Assembly: GCA_964544885.1 (NCBI GenBank)
Contig: CAZJDX010000011.1
Location: 35,073 to 99,072 of the forward strand
Direction: 5' to 3'
DNA: 64,000 nt
DNA from: QQVM01 sp964544885
Lineage (GTDB): Bacteria > Bacteroidota > Bacteroidia > AKYH767-A > 2013-40CM-41-45
Part shown: positions 1 to 7,973 of the stretch, piece by piece
How the letters are laid out: every line of letters begins with the position of its first letter
Position numbering within the stretch: the first letter of the stretch is position 1
The notes under the pieces: generated by a model
The model's database searches: none
Told to the model about the DNA's origin: nothing
What the model saw: the letters and a program-made list of their open reading frames with translations, nothing else
Translations under genes and position numbers: made by a program

Positions 1-2
1 TC

Positions 3-674
3 AGGTATGCGCCCAATGAGCAATTCTATCAGGGTAAGACATACAGGATCCCGATGCTGAACAAATATCCTGTCTTCACACTTCGTATTGCCGGTGGTTT
101 TAAAGGCCTTGCCGGAGCTGAATATGATTATCAGAATGTCTCTTTCAACCTGTTGAAGAGGATATACCTTTCTCCGGTAGGTTATACCGACGTTTTTGTT
201 GAGGCATCCAATATTTTCGGAACGCTTCCTTATCCACTCCTGGCCATACACAGAGCAAATCAGACCTATTCCTACCAGCTTCAGTCATACAATCTTATGA
301 ATTTTCTGGAGTTTGTGAGCGACCACTATGTAGCGCTTAATATCGATCATTATTTTAACGGATTTATCTTCAATAAACTACCTTTGTTCAAAAAACTGAA
401 ACTCCGGGAAGTAATGACCATGAAATTACTCTACGGCGGAATCAGGGAAGAGAACAGGCCTGAAAACAATCCTGCGCTTTTCAATCTGCCTCTGACCGAT
501 GATGGTTTACCCCTCACACACAGCCTTGAAAAGAAACCCTATATTGAAGCCAGCGTTGGTATTGCCAATATCTTCAAGCTCTTCAGGATCGATGTGATCA
601 AACGATTCAGCTATCTCGAGCATCCCGGGGTGGACGAGATCGGCATAAGAGGCAGATTTAAATTTGACTTTTAA
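3..674 (+). CDS. DUF5686-family outer-membrane protein, C-terminal part (5' end cut by window edge)
   Basis: The open frame runs in from the left edge without a start, so only the last ~223 residues are visible. They look like the C-terminal beta-barrel of the DUF5686 family, large Bacteroidota outer-membrane proteins that usually begin with a carboxypeptidase-regulatory-like domain (outside the window here). Visible support is the alternation of aromatic and hydrophobic residues in strand-like segments, a series of Tyr/Asn-rich turns, and a C-terminus ending in Phe-Asp-Phe, typical of outer-membrane barrels. The ATG at 54 is internal, not the real start. The next gene begins 8 bases after the stop, so the two may be co-transcribed. 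The function of DUF5686 proteins is not established. Confidence 0.7.
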   Translation, partial: RYAPNEQFYQGKTYRIPMLNKYPVFTLRIAGGFKGLAGAEYDYQNVSFNLLKRIYLSPVGYTDVFVEASNIFGTLPYPLLAIHRANQTYSYQLQSYNLMNFLEFVSDHYVALNIDHYFNGFIFNKLPLFKKLKLREVMTMKLLYGGIREENRPENNPALFNLPLTDDGLPLTHSLEKKPYIEASVGIANIFKLFRIDVIKRFSYLEHPGVDEIGIRGRFKFDF

Positions 675-682
675 GAAATACT

Positions 683-1408
683 ATGACCTTTCGTGATCGG
701 GCACAGAAGTTTTTGCATGGAATGCTCCATCCACTGGTGATGTTATTTATCCGGCTGGGGATCACTCCCAACATCGTGACCACTATCGGATTGTTCTTAA
801 ATCTTGGAGTAACCATTGTCTTCATCATCGGTGCGGAAAGAGGCGAGAGGAGCGACCTTTCTTACCTGGCCTGGGCCGGAGGATTGATCCTCTTCGCCGG
901 ACTTTTCGACATGATTGACGGTCAGGTTGCAAGGATAGGAAAGATGTCATCACGCTTTGGTGCACTGTATGACTCGGTTCTTGATCGCTATAGTGAACTC
1001 TTTATGTTCCTCGGAATTTGTTATTATCTCGTCTCACATCACTATTTTATCAGCTCACTGACCGGCTTCATCGCCATGATCGGGTCCATCATGGTTAGCT
1101 ATACCCGCGCCCGTGCAGAAGGTTTGGGGATTCCCTGTAAGGACGGCTTGATGCAAAGGCCTGAAAGGGTAATTCTTATCGGTACATCCTTGCTGCTTTG
1201 CGGCCTGATTACCGGTTACAGAGGTGGTTCAGAACAATGGATTATAGAGGGATGGCCCTTGTACCCGCTGGAGTCAATTTCAATTTTTGTTTTACCGCTG
1301 AGTGTCGTTGCCATCATGGCGAACTATACCGCCTTTCAGAGACTCAAAATTTGCTATGATTATATGAAAAGTAAAGAAGGAGAAAAATCTGATGTTTCTG
1401 CGAATTAG
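683..1408 (+). CDS. CDP-alcohol phosphatidyltransferase (possible phosphatidylinositol-phosphate synthase)
   Basis: Integral-membrane enzyme of 241 residues that transfers a phosphatidyl group from a CDP-activated lipid to an alcohol. The full family signature DGx2ARx8Gx3Dx3D is present: Asp79, Gly80, Ala83, Arg84, Gly93, Asp97 and Asp101, with the preceding Asp76 of the metal site. About six hydrophobic segments surround it. The alcohol cannot be read from the motif. The neighbours (DUF4833 next, an Aur1/PAP2-like gene after that) match the gut Bacteroidetes inositol-lipid gene set, so inositol phosphate is my inferred acceptor. No inositol-phosphate synthase is visible in the window. The downstream gene overlaps this one by 17 bases, implying translational coupling. 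Confidence 0.85.
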   Translation: MTFRDRAQKFLHGMLHPLVMLFIRLGITPNIVTTIGLFLNLGVTIVFIIGAERGERSDLSYLAWAGGLILFAGLFDMIDGQVARIGKMSSRFGALYDSVLDRYSELFMFLGICYYLVSHHYFISSLTGFIAMIGSIMVSYTRARAEGLGIPCKDGLMQRPERVILIGTSLLLCGLITGYRGGSEQWIIEGWPLYPLESISIFVLPLSVVAIMANYTAFQRLKICYDYMKSKEGEKSDVSAN

Positions 1409-1988
1409 TATTTCGATTTTCCTCTTCGTACACTGTATATCCTTGACGGCCTATGCTTCTGCTGCTTCCTTTAAGGAGAATGCAGACCTGATTGTTTCCG
1501 GCCTTGAGACCTATCCCGTCCCACCCCGTAACGAGAGATCCCTTTTTTATATTCAGAGAAGTAAGAATACAAATGCGATTGTCTACGAACTGAACCTGAA
1601 AGCGGATGGTAGTATCAATGAGGAAGAACCGGTTCATGTTTTCTGGCTTAGATATAGCTCGGATTCAACCAAAGCTGAATTGAATTATATCCAGAAAAAT
1701 TATGCTTATGGAATTGAGAGTCGCATGATACCCGGCAAACCAGGACAGTTTGTACTCAATCTGGTCAGCTATGATAAAAAGAAAATATTTTTAATACCTG
1801 CTTCAGGGTCAAGCGCCTATCAGGCTTTCACATTGATCAATGGCAGGATGGCCTTGTTGGACAGGATTTTTATCCGTTTGAACGGAGGTACATTCTGGTT
1901 CCCCGTCATTGAAGAAGTCGAAATCAAAGGCCGCGATCCGCAAACACACGAAGTTCTCGTTGAATATTTCAAGCCGGAGAGCAAATAG
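1392..1988 (+). CDS. DUF4833 secreted protein
   Basis: A 198-residue protein with an N-terminal signal peptide (hydrophobic to about residue 22, Ala-rich cleavage region). The body has features I associate with DUF4833: a Phe-Tyr-Ile-Gln-Arg-Ser stretch near residue 52, the Asn-Ala-Ile-Val-Tyr-Glu-Leu-Asn segment after it, the Pro-Val-His-Val-Phe-Trp strand and a Tyr-Ile-Gln-Lys-(Asn/Lys)-Tyr-Ala-Tyr-Gly segment. The ATG at 1392 lies inside the upstream gene and has a purine-rich AAGGAGAAAA just before it, which supports this start. Family function is unknown; its recurrent company with CDP-alcohol transferases suggests a role in envelope lipid synthesis or trafficking. Family assignment is from memory of the pattern. 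Confidence 0.75.
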   Translation: MFLRISISIFLFVHCISLTAYASAASFKENADLIVSGLETYPVPPRNERSLFYIQRSKNTNAIVYELNLKADGSINEEEPVHVFWLRYSSDSTKAELNYIQKNYAYGIESRMIPGKPGQFVLNLVSYDKKKIFLIPASGSSAYQAFTLINGRMALLDRIFIRLNGGTFWFPVIEEVEIKGRDPQTHEVLVEYFKPESK

Positions 1989-2018
1989 GAGGAAAGCTAT
2001 CGACTTACCCGATACAAC

Positions 2019-2939
2019 ATGAAAAAAGGCAGCATTATAGTTCTGGCGCTTTCATTGATTTATCTGATCTTTTCCTGGTTCAGCATTGGTTTCAGGTCCG
2101 ACCAGGTGGTTCTTGTCACGGTGGTGGTGCTTACCTATTCTCTTGACGGTGTATGGAGACGTTTTCTGCTTGCCTTTTCAATTTTCATCGTCTATTGGAT
2201 CATATATGACGCGATGAAACTCTTTCCGAACTTTGAATTCAATGCTGTTAATGTCGAAAAACTGTATATGCTCGAGAAGCGGCTTTTCGGAATTGCCACC
2301 GGAAATGATTGGATCACCCCGAATGAATACTTTCTGATTCATCACAACCGATTTCTGGACTCGCTCTGTGCCATCTTTTATCTTTCCTGGATTCCGCTGC
2401 CCCTGCTATTCGCTTTCTATCTGTTCAGACAGAACTCTGTGATTTTTCTCCGTTTCTCACTGGCATTCTTTCTCACCAATATCATCGGATTCATCATTTA
2501 TTATCTGCATCCCGCCGCTCCGCCATGGTATGTTGAATTAAATGGCTTTCTGCTGGACACTTCTACAAAAAGCAATGCAGCCGGTTTACTTCGTTTTGAT
2601 GAGTTTACCGGACTCACATTTTTCAGGGACATGTATGCCAAGGGCTCAAATGTTTTTGCAGCCATGCCTTCGCTGCATGCCGCCTATCCATTCCTGGGAT
2701 TGTATTACAGTTATACCCTGAGAAATAAATTCTTCACGCTTTGTTTCGCGGTTTTTACCGCCGGCATCTGGTTCAGCGCTGTTTACCTCACCCACCATTA
2801 TATTCTGGATATCATTGCCGGCTTTCTCTGTGCTCTGGCTGCAATACTCTTACTTGACAAGGTGATGATAAAAAACAAGCGTTTCCAAAAGTGGTTTTTA
2901 AAGTACCTTGAACTGATCAGGGACGGTAAATCCTCCTGA
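2019..2939 (+). CDS. PAP2-superfamily membrane protein, Aur1/inositolphosphotransferase-like
   Basis: A 306-residue polytopic membrane protein. It carries two of the PAP2/type-2 phosphatidic-acid phosphatase motifs: Pro-Ser-Leu-His at 217-220 and His260-x3-Asp264, giving the two catalytic histidines and the aspartate that activates one of them. A His-Pro-Ala-Ala-Pro-Pro-Trp segment at 164-170 resembles the proline-rich region of Aur1-type inositol-phosphorylceramide synthases. It could act as a lipid phosphate phosphatase or as a transferase moving inositol phosphate between lipids; sequence alone does not decide. It follows the DUF4833 gene by 30 bases, so the three genes probably form one operon. 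It converges on a minus-strand gene 2 bases later. Confidence 0.8.
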   Translation: MKKGSIIVLALSLIYLIFSWFSIGFRSDQVVLVTVVVLTYSLDGVWRRFLLAFSIFIVYWIIYDAMKLFPNFEFNAVNVEKLYMLEKRLFGIATGNDWITPNEYFLIHHNRFLDSLCAIFYLSWIPLPLLFAFYLFRQNSVIFLRFSLAFFLTNIIGFIIYYLHPAAPPWYVELNGFLLDTSTKSNAAGLLRFDEFTGLTFFRDMYAKGSNVFAAMPSLHAAYPFLGLYYSYTLRNKFFTLCFAVFTAGIWFSAVYLTHHYILDIIAGFLCALAAILLLDKVMIKNKRFQKWFLKYLELIRDGKSS

Positions 2940-2941
2940 GC

Positions 2942-4099
2942 CTATAAAATCGTGTGTCTCACGAAGACTTTCGTCCTGTCGAAAAGATACCTGTAGGTTA
3001 TCAGAACTCTACCCCGGGTCGTACCGAGACTTTCCGCAATGGCATTCATCTTTGGATTGAAATCCCCTATCCACTGCATTTCGTAGTCTTCATAGTTCCG
3101 CTCACGCTGTATCACCCTGGCTCCTTCAACTATCATGAATGAGTCCACTCCTTTTCCCTGATGTTCGGGCACTACACCGAAAACAAGTCCGATAAACTTA
3201 TTGATCTTCCCTGATCTCAATGCCAGAAAGAACCGGATCTTTTCCCCAAGTCCGAATTTTCCATTGAACTTACTGAATAACTGATTGATGTCTGGCAGGT
3301 TAACCCACATGGCAACGGGTTTGTTTTTATGGTATACGTACCAGATAATTTTTTCATCGATGACCGGTTTCATTTTCCGGAAGAACAAACGGACCTGTTT
3401 CTCTTCGAGCGCCTTCCCTTCTCCGTGCCTTGCCCATGCCTGGTTATACACAATACGAAAGTCATCGGCATACTTGTCTATTTGAGATTTCCGCAGATGG
3501 TCAGCGTGATAATCAGGATCCATTTTGATTCTTTCATGCCTTTCATAGAATTTATCCTGGAGCTGTACCTTCACTTTCATCCGGTAACACCATTGTTCAA
3601 AGTAAGTCTGAAAGCCATAGCTTTCAAAAAGTGATTTGTAATAGGGCGGATTGTAATTCGTCTTGTAAGAGGGTGGATCGAAGCCCTCCACCAGCAGTCC
3701 CCACCAACTGTCACGTTCACCGAAATTGACAGGACCGTCCATCGCTTCCATACCTCTTTCTGTAAGCCAGTTTTTAGCGACATCAAAAAGTTTATTTGCT
3801 GCCTCCTGGTCATTGATACACTCAAAAAATCCAATGCCTCCTGTTGGCTGACTCTCTTTTTTAGCTGTCTTGTCGTTAATGAAGACCGCGATCCTGCCGA
3901 TGACTTTGCCTTCTTTGTCCCATAAGAGGAATCGGGTGCAGGTCCCGTGTCTGAAAAACTTATTTTGTTTCGGATCAAAGACAGCCTCAACATCCTTGTC
4001 GAGCGGTCTTCTCCAGGAAGAGTCACGGTGATAAATCCGGCATGGCAGGAGGAGGAACTCCCTTTTTTCTGCCGGACTATTTACCTCAGTCACTTGCAT
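2942..4099 (-). CDS. GNAT-fold acyltransferase-like protein, about 385 residues
   Basis: A soluble protein of a conserved Bacteroidota family usually annotated as N-acetyltransferase or hypothetical. An N-terminal segment (residues ~1-170) reads like a GNAT beta/alpha core with a Gly-Arg-Ile-Ala-Val strand and a Gly-Phe-Phe-Glu-Cys turn. A second half (~200-370) has a GNAT-like pattern ending in a Val-Val-Pro-Glu-His-Gln-Gly-Lys-Gly stretch that resembles the acetyl-CoA pyrophosphate loop (Q/RxxGxG/A). The substrate is unknown. It lies downstream of dnaA on the same strand, but a hairpin terminator separates them, so it is probably transcribed on its own. Confidence 0.6.
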   Translation of the reverse strand: MQVTEVNSPAEKREFLLLPCRIYHRDSSWRRPLDKDVEAVFDPKQNKFFRHGTCTRFLLWDKEGKVIGRIAVFINDKTAKKESQPTGGIGFFECINDQEAANKLFDVAKNWLTERGMEAMDGPVNFGERDSWWGLLVEGFDPPSYKTNYNPPYYKSLFESYGFQTYFEQWCYRMKVKVQLQDKFYERHERIKMDPDYHADHLRKSQIDKYADDFRIVYNQAWARHGEGKALEEKQVRLFFRKMKPVIDEKIIWYVYHKNKPVAMWVNLPDINQLFSKFNGKFGLGEKIRFFLALRSGKINKFIGLVFGVVPEHQGKGVDSFMIVEGARVIQRERNYEDYEMQWIGDFNPKMNAIAESLGTTRGRVLITYRYLFDRTKVFVRHTIL

Positions 4100-4168
4100 G
4101 TGGAATGGTTTACAGGTAAAATACTGAACAGGTTCATTCTTATGTCTCTGCGGGTAAAAATAAAAAAA

Positions 4169-4190
4169 GCCGCTACCTGAGCGACTTTTT
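4169..4190. terminator. Intrinsic terminator after dnaA, usable on both strands
   Basis: Stem GCCGCT (4169-4174) pairs with AGCGAC (4180-4185) with one G-U wobble and a 5-base loop. On the minus strand it is followed by a run of seven T (then A and five T); on the plus strand five T follow. It sits 26 bases after the dnaA stop. Confidence 0.7.
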
Positions 4191-4210
4191 GTTTTGATTA
4201 TCCTGCATTT

Positions 4211-5647
4211 TTACTTGCTTGTAATGGCTATTTTCTTTTGAAGCTCCATCACACTGGCTTTGAATTTTTTATCTGTTTCGATGAGGTTGTTTACGGTACG
4301 GCAGGCGTGCAGTACTGTCGCATGATCCTTCCCTCCGCAATGGGCTCCGATGCTGCTCAGAGAGGATTTTGTAAGGCTCTTGGCAAAATACATGGCAATT
4401 TGTCTTGCCTGAACAACTTGTCTCTTACGGGTCTTGGATTTGAGCATTTCGATTGGCAGCTCAAAATAGTCACACACTACTTTTTGTATATAATCGATCG
4501 AAACTTCATGTGTGGTGTTCTTCACAAATTTATCGATCATTTGTTTGGCCAGATCAAGCGTGACCGCTTTCTTGTTCAGGGAAGCCTGTGCAAGAATGGA
4601 GATCAGTGCTCCTTCCAGCTCACGTACATTGGAGGTAATCGAATAGGCTATATATTCAACGATTTCTTTCGGAAGCTCAATTCCATCGAGATACATCTTC
4701 TTATGCAGGATGGCGATCCTTGTTTCAAGATCCGGCATTTGCAGATCGGCAGCAAGTCCCCACTTGAAGCGACTCAGCAGGCGTTGCTCCATACCTTGCA
4801 GATCTACAGGCGCTTTATCCGAAGTCAGGATAAGTTGTTTACCCGTCTGATGCAGGTGATTAAATATGTGAAAAAAGACATCCTGAGTTTTTTCTTTGCC
4901 AGCAAAGAACTGAATATCATCGATGATGAGCACATCGATCATCTGATAGAAGTGAACAAAGTCATTCTGTTCGTTATTCTTCACCGAATCAATGAACTGA
5001 TGGGTGAACTTTTCAGAAGACACATATAATACGGTCTTACCCGGATGATGGTTTTTAATCTCAATCCCGATCGCATGGGCAAGATGGGTTTTGCCCATGC
5101 CCACACCACCATATAATAAGAGTGGATTGAATGAGGTGCCACCAGGCTTGTTGGCAACCGCGTATCCTGCGGAGCGGGCAAGCCTGTTACAGTCTCCTTC
5201 AATGAAATTCTCAAACGTGTAATTCGGATTAAGTTGCGATTCGACATTCACCTTTTTCAATCCCGGGATAATGAATGGATTGCGGATGGTGTTCTGTCCG
5301 GAAGTCATCGGTACATTGACCGGATTGTTTCTCAGATCACCATGTCCTCTGGTTGGGATTTTAACAGTATAAGGCTTCGCGTCCAGCTGAGTATGCTCCA
5401 TCACAATACTGTACTCCAGTCTGCCTTCATTTCCAAGTTGCTGGCGAATCGTTTTGCGCAGAAGGGTGATATAGTGCTCCTCCAGCCATTCGTAGAAAAA
5501 CTGACTGGGAACTTCTATGGTCAGAACTTTGTCGTCGAGCTTGACAGGTTTGATCGGTTCGAACCAGGTTTTAAAACTTTGAGCACTTACGTTGTCGCTG
5601 ATAATTTGCAGACATTTCTTCCATACAGTGTCGTAAGTTTTCTCCAT
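4211..5647 (-). CDS. dnaA: Chromosomal replication initiator DnaA
   Basis: Replication initiator that binds DnaA boxes at oriC and melts the origin in its ATP form. All parts are visible: domain I at the N-terminus, an AAA+ core with Walker A Gly-Gly-Val-Gly-Met-Gly-Lys-Thr-His near residue 180, Walker B Leu-Ile-Ile-Asp-Asp-Ile-Gln-Phe, an arginine-finger region (Gln-Arg-Leu-Leu-Ser-Arg-Phe), and the C-terminal helix-turn-helix with the DnaA signature Gly-Gly-Lys-Asp-His-Ala-Thr-Val. The frame can be extended to a TTG at 5659, but the ATG at 5647 gives the usual N-terminus (MEKTYDTVW...), 478 residues. No DnaA-box cluster is seen in the 140-base upstream gap, so the origin is probably elsewhere. 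Confidence 0.97.
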   Translation of the reverse strand: MEKTYDTVWKKCLQIISDNVSAQSFKTWFEPIKPVKLDDKVLTIEVPSQFFYEWLEEHYITLLRKTIRQQLGNEGRLEYSIVMEHTQLDAKPYTVKIPTRGHGDLRNNPVNVPMTSGQNTIRNPFIIPGLKKVNVESQLNPNYTFENFIEGDCNRLARSAGYAVANKPGGTSFNPLLLYGGVGMGKTHLAHAIGIEIKNHHPGKTVLYVSSEKFTHQFIDSVKNNEQNDFVHFYQMIDVLIIDDIQFFAGKEKTQDVFFHIFNHLHQTGKQLILTSDKAPVDLQGMEQRLLSRFKWGLAADLQMPDLETRIAILHKKMYLDGIELPKEIVEYIAYSITSNVRELEGALISILAQASLNKKAVTLDLAKQMIDKFVKNTTHEVSIDYIQKVVCDYFELPIEMLKSKTRKRQVVQARQIAMYFAKSLTKSSLSSIGAHCGGKDHATVLHACRTVNNLIETDKKFKASVMELQKKIAITSK

Positions 5648-5788
5648 AATTGTTTTCAAGAAAAATTTTGTTTAGATATTTTGTGTTTCGCGTTTTTTTT
5701 GTTCCCTCTGAAAATCACTTCATTCAACCAGTCCGCCTGCTCAGTGATTTCGCTAACAAATATTCTTCAAAAAAAAGTAAAAAAAAAA

Positions 5789-6724
5789 TTATACTGCACT
5801 TGTTTTTTCACTAATTTTTACAGAACATCCAATCGCCTCTTTCTTTCGGCTACGAACATCGAAATAAAAATCGACACGTCCAAGTCTGATCCCTGCCCAT
5901 CCAACCTGAGCAATCAAAACTTTTTTTCCGCCTTTGTTTTTATACGCAACGGGTTCATCAAGGAAAGTATGCGTGTGCCCTCCGATAATGAGGTCAATGT
6001 ATGAACTTTCTCTGGCAAGAACTACATCGGAAATTTTATTGTCCGTATATATATATCCTAAGTGTGAGAGGCAGATGATCAGGTCACACTTCAAGTCTTT
6101 CTTTAACAGGCGTTCCGTATCGTGCAGCATTTGAAGAGGATTAGTATACTTCGTATTGCCATACATCGTTGGGTCAACCAATCCCTCTAATTCTATTCCC
6201 ACACCTGTAACTCCTATTTTTATCCCGTCCTTTTGAAATACTTTGTAGGGGAATATGGAATCGTGGAGCGGTGTATCCCTCAGATCATAATTGAGATTCA
6301 GGAAAGGAAAGTTCGCGTGCCTCAGCTGACTGGCGAGTCCGTCAATGCCATTATCAAAATCATGATTTCCGATAGTGGCCGCATCATAGCCCATCTCACT
6401 CATCAGTCTGAATTCAAGTTCTCCTCCATAAAGGTTAAAATAAGGTGTTCCCTGAAAGATGTCGCCTGCATCCAGCAATAACACATTCGCTTCGGTATTC
6501 CGGATCTTTTTGATCAGGGCAGCCCTGCGCGCAAAACCACCCAGACCGGGATACTTCGGATCATTATCCGGAAATGGCTCTATGCGACTGTGAACATCAT
6601 TGGTGTGCAACACGCTAATCCGGATGATCTCATGCTTCGCAAGAAGTTCAAAGGGCGAAGTGACAAAGCCGGCCAGTGCGGCTCCTCCTGCAAGGGTTTT
6701 TAAGAAATCTCTCCGGCTACTCAT
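5789..6724 (-). CDS. 5'-nucleotidase N-terminal metallophosphatase domain, Tat-exported
   Basis: Calcineurin-like metallophosphatase half of a UshA-type 5'-nucleotidase, 311 residues. The start at 6724 gives a twin-arginine signal (Ser-Ser-Arg-Arg-Asp-Phe-Leu-Lys) followed by an Ala/Gly-rich hydrophobic stretch, so it should be exported folded. Metal ligands follow the family order: His-Thr-Asn-Asp-Val-His, Asp-Ala-Gly-Asp, Gly-Asn-His-Asp-Phe, a histidine in Cys-Leu-Ser-His-Leu-Gly, and Gly-Gly-His-Thr-His. The substrate-binding C-terminal domain that UshA carries on the same chain is missing; it is encoded by the next gene upstream, whose stop overlaps this start by 8 bases. The two chains probably act together outside the cytoplasmic membrane. 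Confidence 0.9.
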   Translation of the reverse strand: MSSRRDFLKTLAGGAALAGFVTSPFELLAKHEIIRISVLHTNDVHSRIEPFPDNDPKYPGLGGFARRAALIKKIRNTEANVLLLDAGDIFQGTPYFNLYGGELEFRLMSEMGYDAATIGNHDFDNGIDGLASQLRHANFPFLNLNYDLRDTPLHDSIFPYKVFQKDGIKIGVTGVGIELEGLVDPTMYGNTKYTNPLQMLHDTERLLKKDLKCDLIICLSHLGYIYTDNKISDVVLARESSYIDLIIGGHTHTFLDEPVAYKNKGGKKVLIAQVGWAGIRLGRVDFYFDVRSRKKEAIGCSVKISEKTSAV

Positions 6725-7490
6725 TTTTAATTCTTCCGTCTTTGGCCACACTGATAAGTTCTTCGGTTTTCCCCATAATATAAAGATGCTGGAGTATCGC
6801 GTCGCGGATCTTTATCCCCAGACTTTCCCTGCTTCTTGCTTCCGAAAGAAAACCATGATTGTCACCGCCGTTTGCCAGATAATCGGAGGTAAGCACTTTA
6901 TATACTTTGGATGAGTCAAACCCTGATGTTCCGATGCTGATATTCGTGGCTTCCTTATTCTTTATACTGAAACGTATGCTACTCACCGGCGCGCCGCCTT
7001 TGGATGCCATGAAGTTAATTAATTTTTTGACTGTCGTGCCATTAAGTGTTAAAATGACCAGTTCATTTTCAAAAGGCATCAGCTCAAAGACATCTCCTCT
7101 GGTGATATTTCCCTCCGGTAAGGACCGTCGGAATCCTCCGTTGTTCAGGAAGGCGAAATCTATTCCATGTGAATCGGACGGATGATATTCTTGATTTCCT
7201 CTGAGGAGGCAAAGGTCCGTGATGAAATTCCCCAGCGTACTTTCAGGAATTCCTTTCTCCAGTACCTGTGTACTCCTTGCCAGTACGATTTCCATGGAGG
7301 CTGTCAGTTGCTCCTTGTAGGGAAGAATCATGGCCGTAATCACCGAATCATCCTTGAACTCCGTGTTCCCGCTTATCACATACTCCTTACTTTCGGTAGT
7401 GGAAATCTTCCCATAAGGCGTGCAGGCGCTGAACAAGACAGATATAACAAAGATCCTGCTCAGTATCGGTGGCAACTTTTTCATCTTCAT
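6717..7490 (-). CDS. 5'-nucleotidase C-terminal domain lipoprotein
   Basis: A 257-residue protein matching the 5_nucleotid_C domain. A lipobox (Val-Leu-Phe-Ser-Ala-Cys, Cys at about 22) predicts lipid anchoring. Family marks are Ser-Thr-Leu-Gly-Asn-Phe-Ile-Thr-Asp, the Phe-Leu-Asn-Asn-Gly-Gly-Phe-Arg segment, the Ile-Thr-Arg-Gly-Asp-Val-Phe-Glu-Leu-Met-Pro-Phe block and the C-terminal Leu-Ala-Asn-Gly-Gly-Asp. In single-chain enzymes this domain binds the nucleoside while the N-terminal domain holds the metals. Here the order is reversed as well as split: the C-terminal domain gene is transcribed first and overlaps the catalytic gene. A two-gene arrangement like this is familiar in Bacteroidota. 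Confidence 0.88.
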   Translation of the reverse strand: MKMKKLPPILSRIFVISVLFSACTPYGKISTTESKEYVISGNTEFKDDSVITAMILPYKEQLTASMEIVLARSTQVLEKGIPESTLGNFITDLCLLRGNQEYHPSDSHGIDFAFLNNGGFRRSLPEGNITRGDVFELMPFENELVILTLNGTTVKKLINFMASKGGAPVSSIRFSIKNKEATNISIGTSGFDSSKVYKVLTSDYLANGGDNHGFLSEARSRESLGIKIRDAILQHLYIMGKTEELISVAKDGRIKNE

Positions 7491-7550
7491 GAATTATCGA
7501 AGCAATTTATTAATTTTCTCCCTGTTTTGTATTGAAAACATTCTATTCTT

Positions 7551-7964
7551 ATGTTCCAGAGTGAAGTTCAGATCCGGGTGCGCTATGCCGAAACCGATCA
7601 GATGTCTTTCGTGTACTACGGAAACTACGCCACCTATTTTGAAGTGGCTCGCGTGGAAGCCTTACGCGCCCTCGGTTTCAGCTATAAGAAACTGGAAGAA
7701 AGCGGGGTCTTTCTTCCGGTTGTCAATTTTTCAATCGACTATCTGAAACCGGCATTCTATGATGATCTGCTGACTGTAAAAACAATTATCCCTCTCTTGC
7801 CGACTGCCCGAATCCGTTTCGATTATGAAACGTATAATGAATCCGATGTGCTGCTCAATAAAGCGCAGACCAGTCTTGTCTTTGTTAACCGGAATACACA
7901 ACGGCCTTGTCCGCCTCCTGACGATTTCATGAAATGCATCTCGGCTTATTTCTCACCGGCATGA
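7551..7964 (+). CDS. Acyl-CoA thioesterase, YbgC/4-hydroxybenzoyl-CoA family (hotdog fold)
   Basis: A 137-residue single-hotdog protein. The N-terminal Val-Arg-Tyr-Ala-Glu-Thr-Asp-Gln-Met motif contains the catalytic aspartate of the 4HBT class, followed by Tyr-Gly-Asn-Tyr and the long central helix (residues ~26-45). Length fits YbgC-type thioesterases, which hydrolyse short-chain or aromatic acyl-CoA in the cytoplasm; the true substrate is unknown. It is transcribed divergently from the split nucleotidase (60 bases between starts) and converges with the peptidase gene 9 bases downstream. Confidence 0.88.
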   Translation: MFQSEVQIRVRYAETDQMSFVYYGNYATYFEVARVEALRALGFSYKKLEESGVFLPVVNFSIDYLKPAFYDDLLTVKTIIPLLPTARIRFDYETYNESDVLLNKAQTSLVFVNRNTQRPCPPPDDFMKCISAYFSPA

Positions 7965-7973
7965 AGACATCTT

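Noticed and set aside
5660..5788. Possible oriC next to dnaA
   Set aside because: The gap is AT-rich but contains no TTATCCACA-like cluster, and it is only about 130 bases long.
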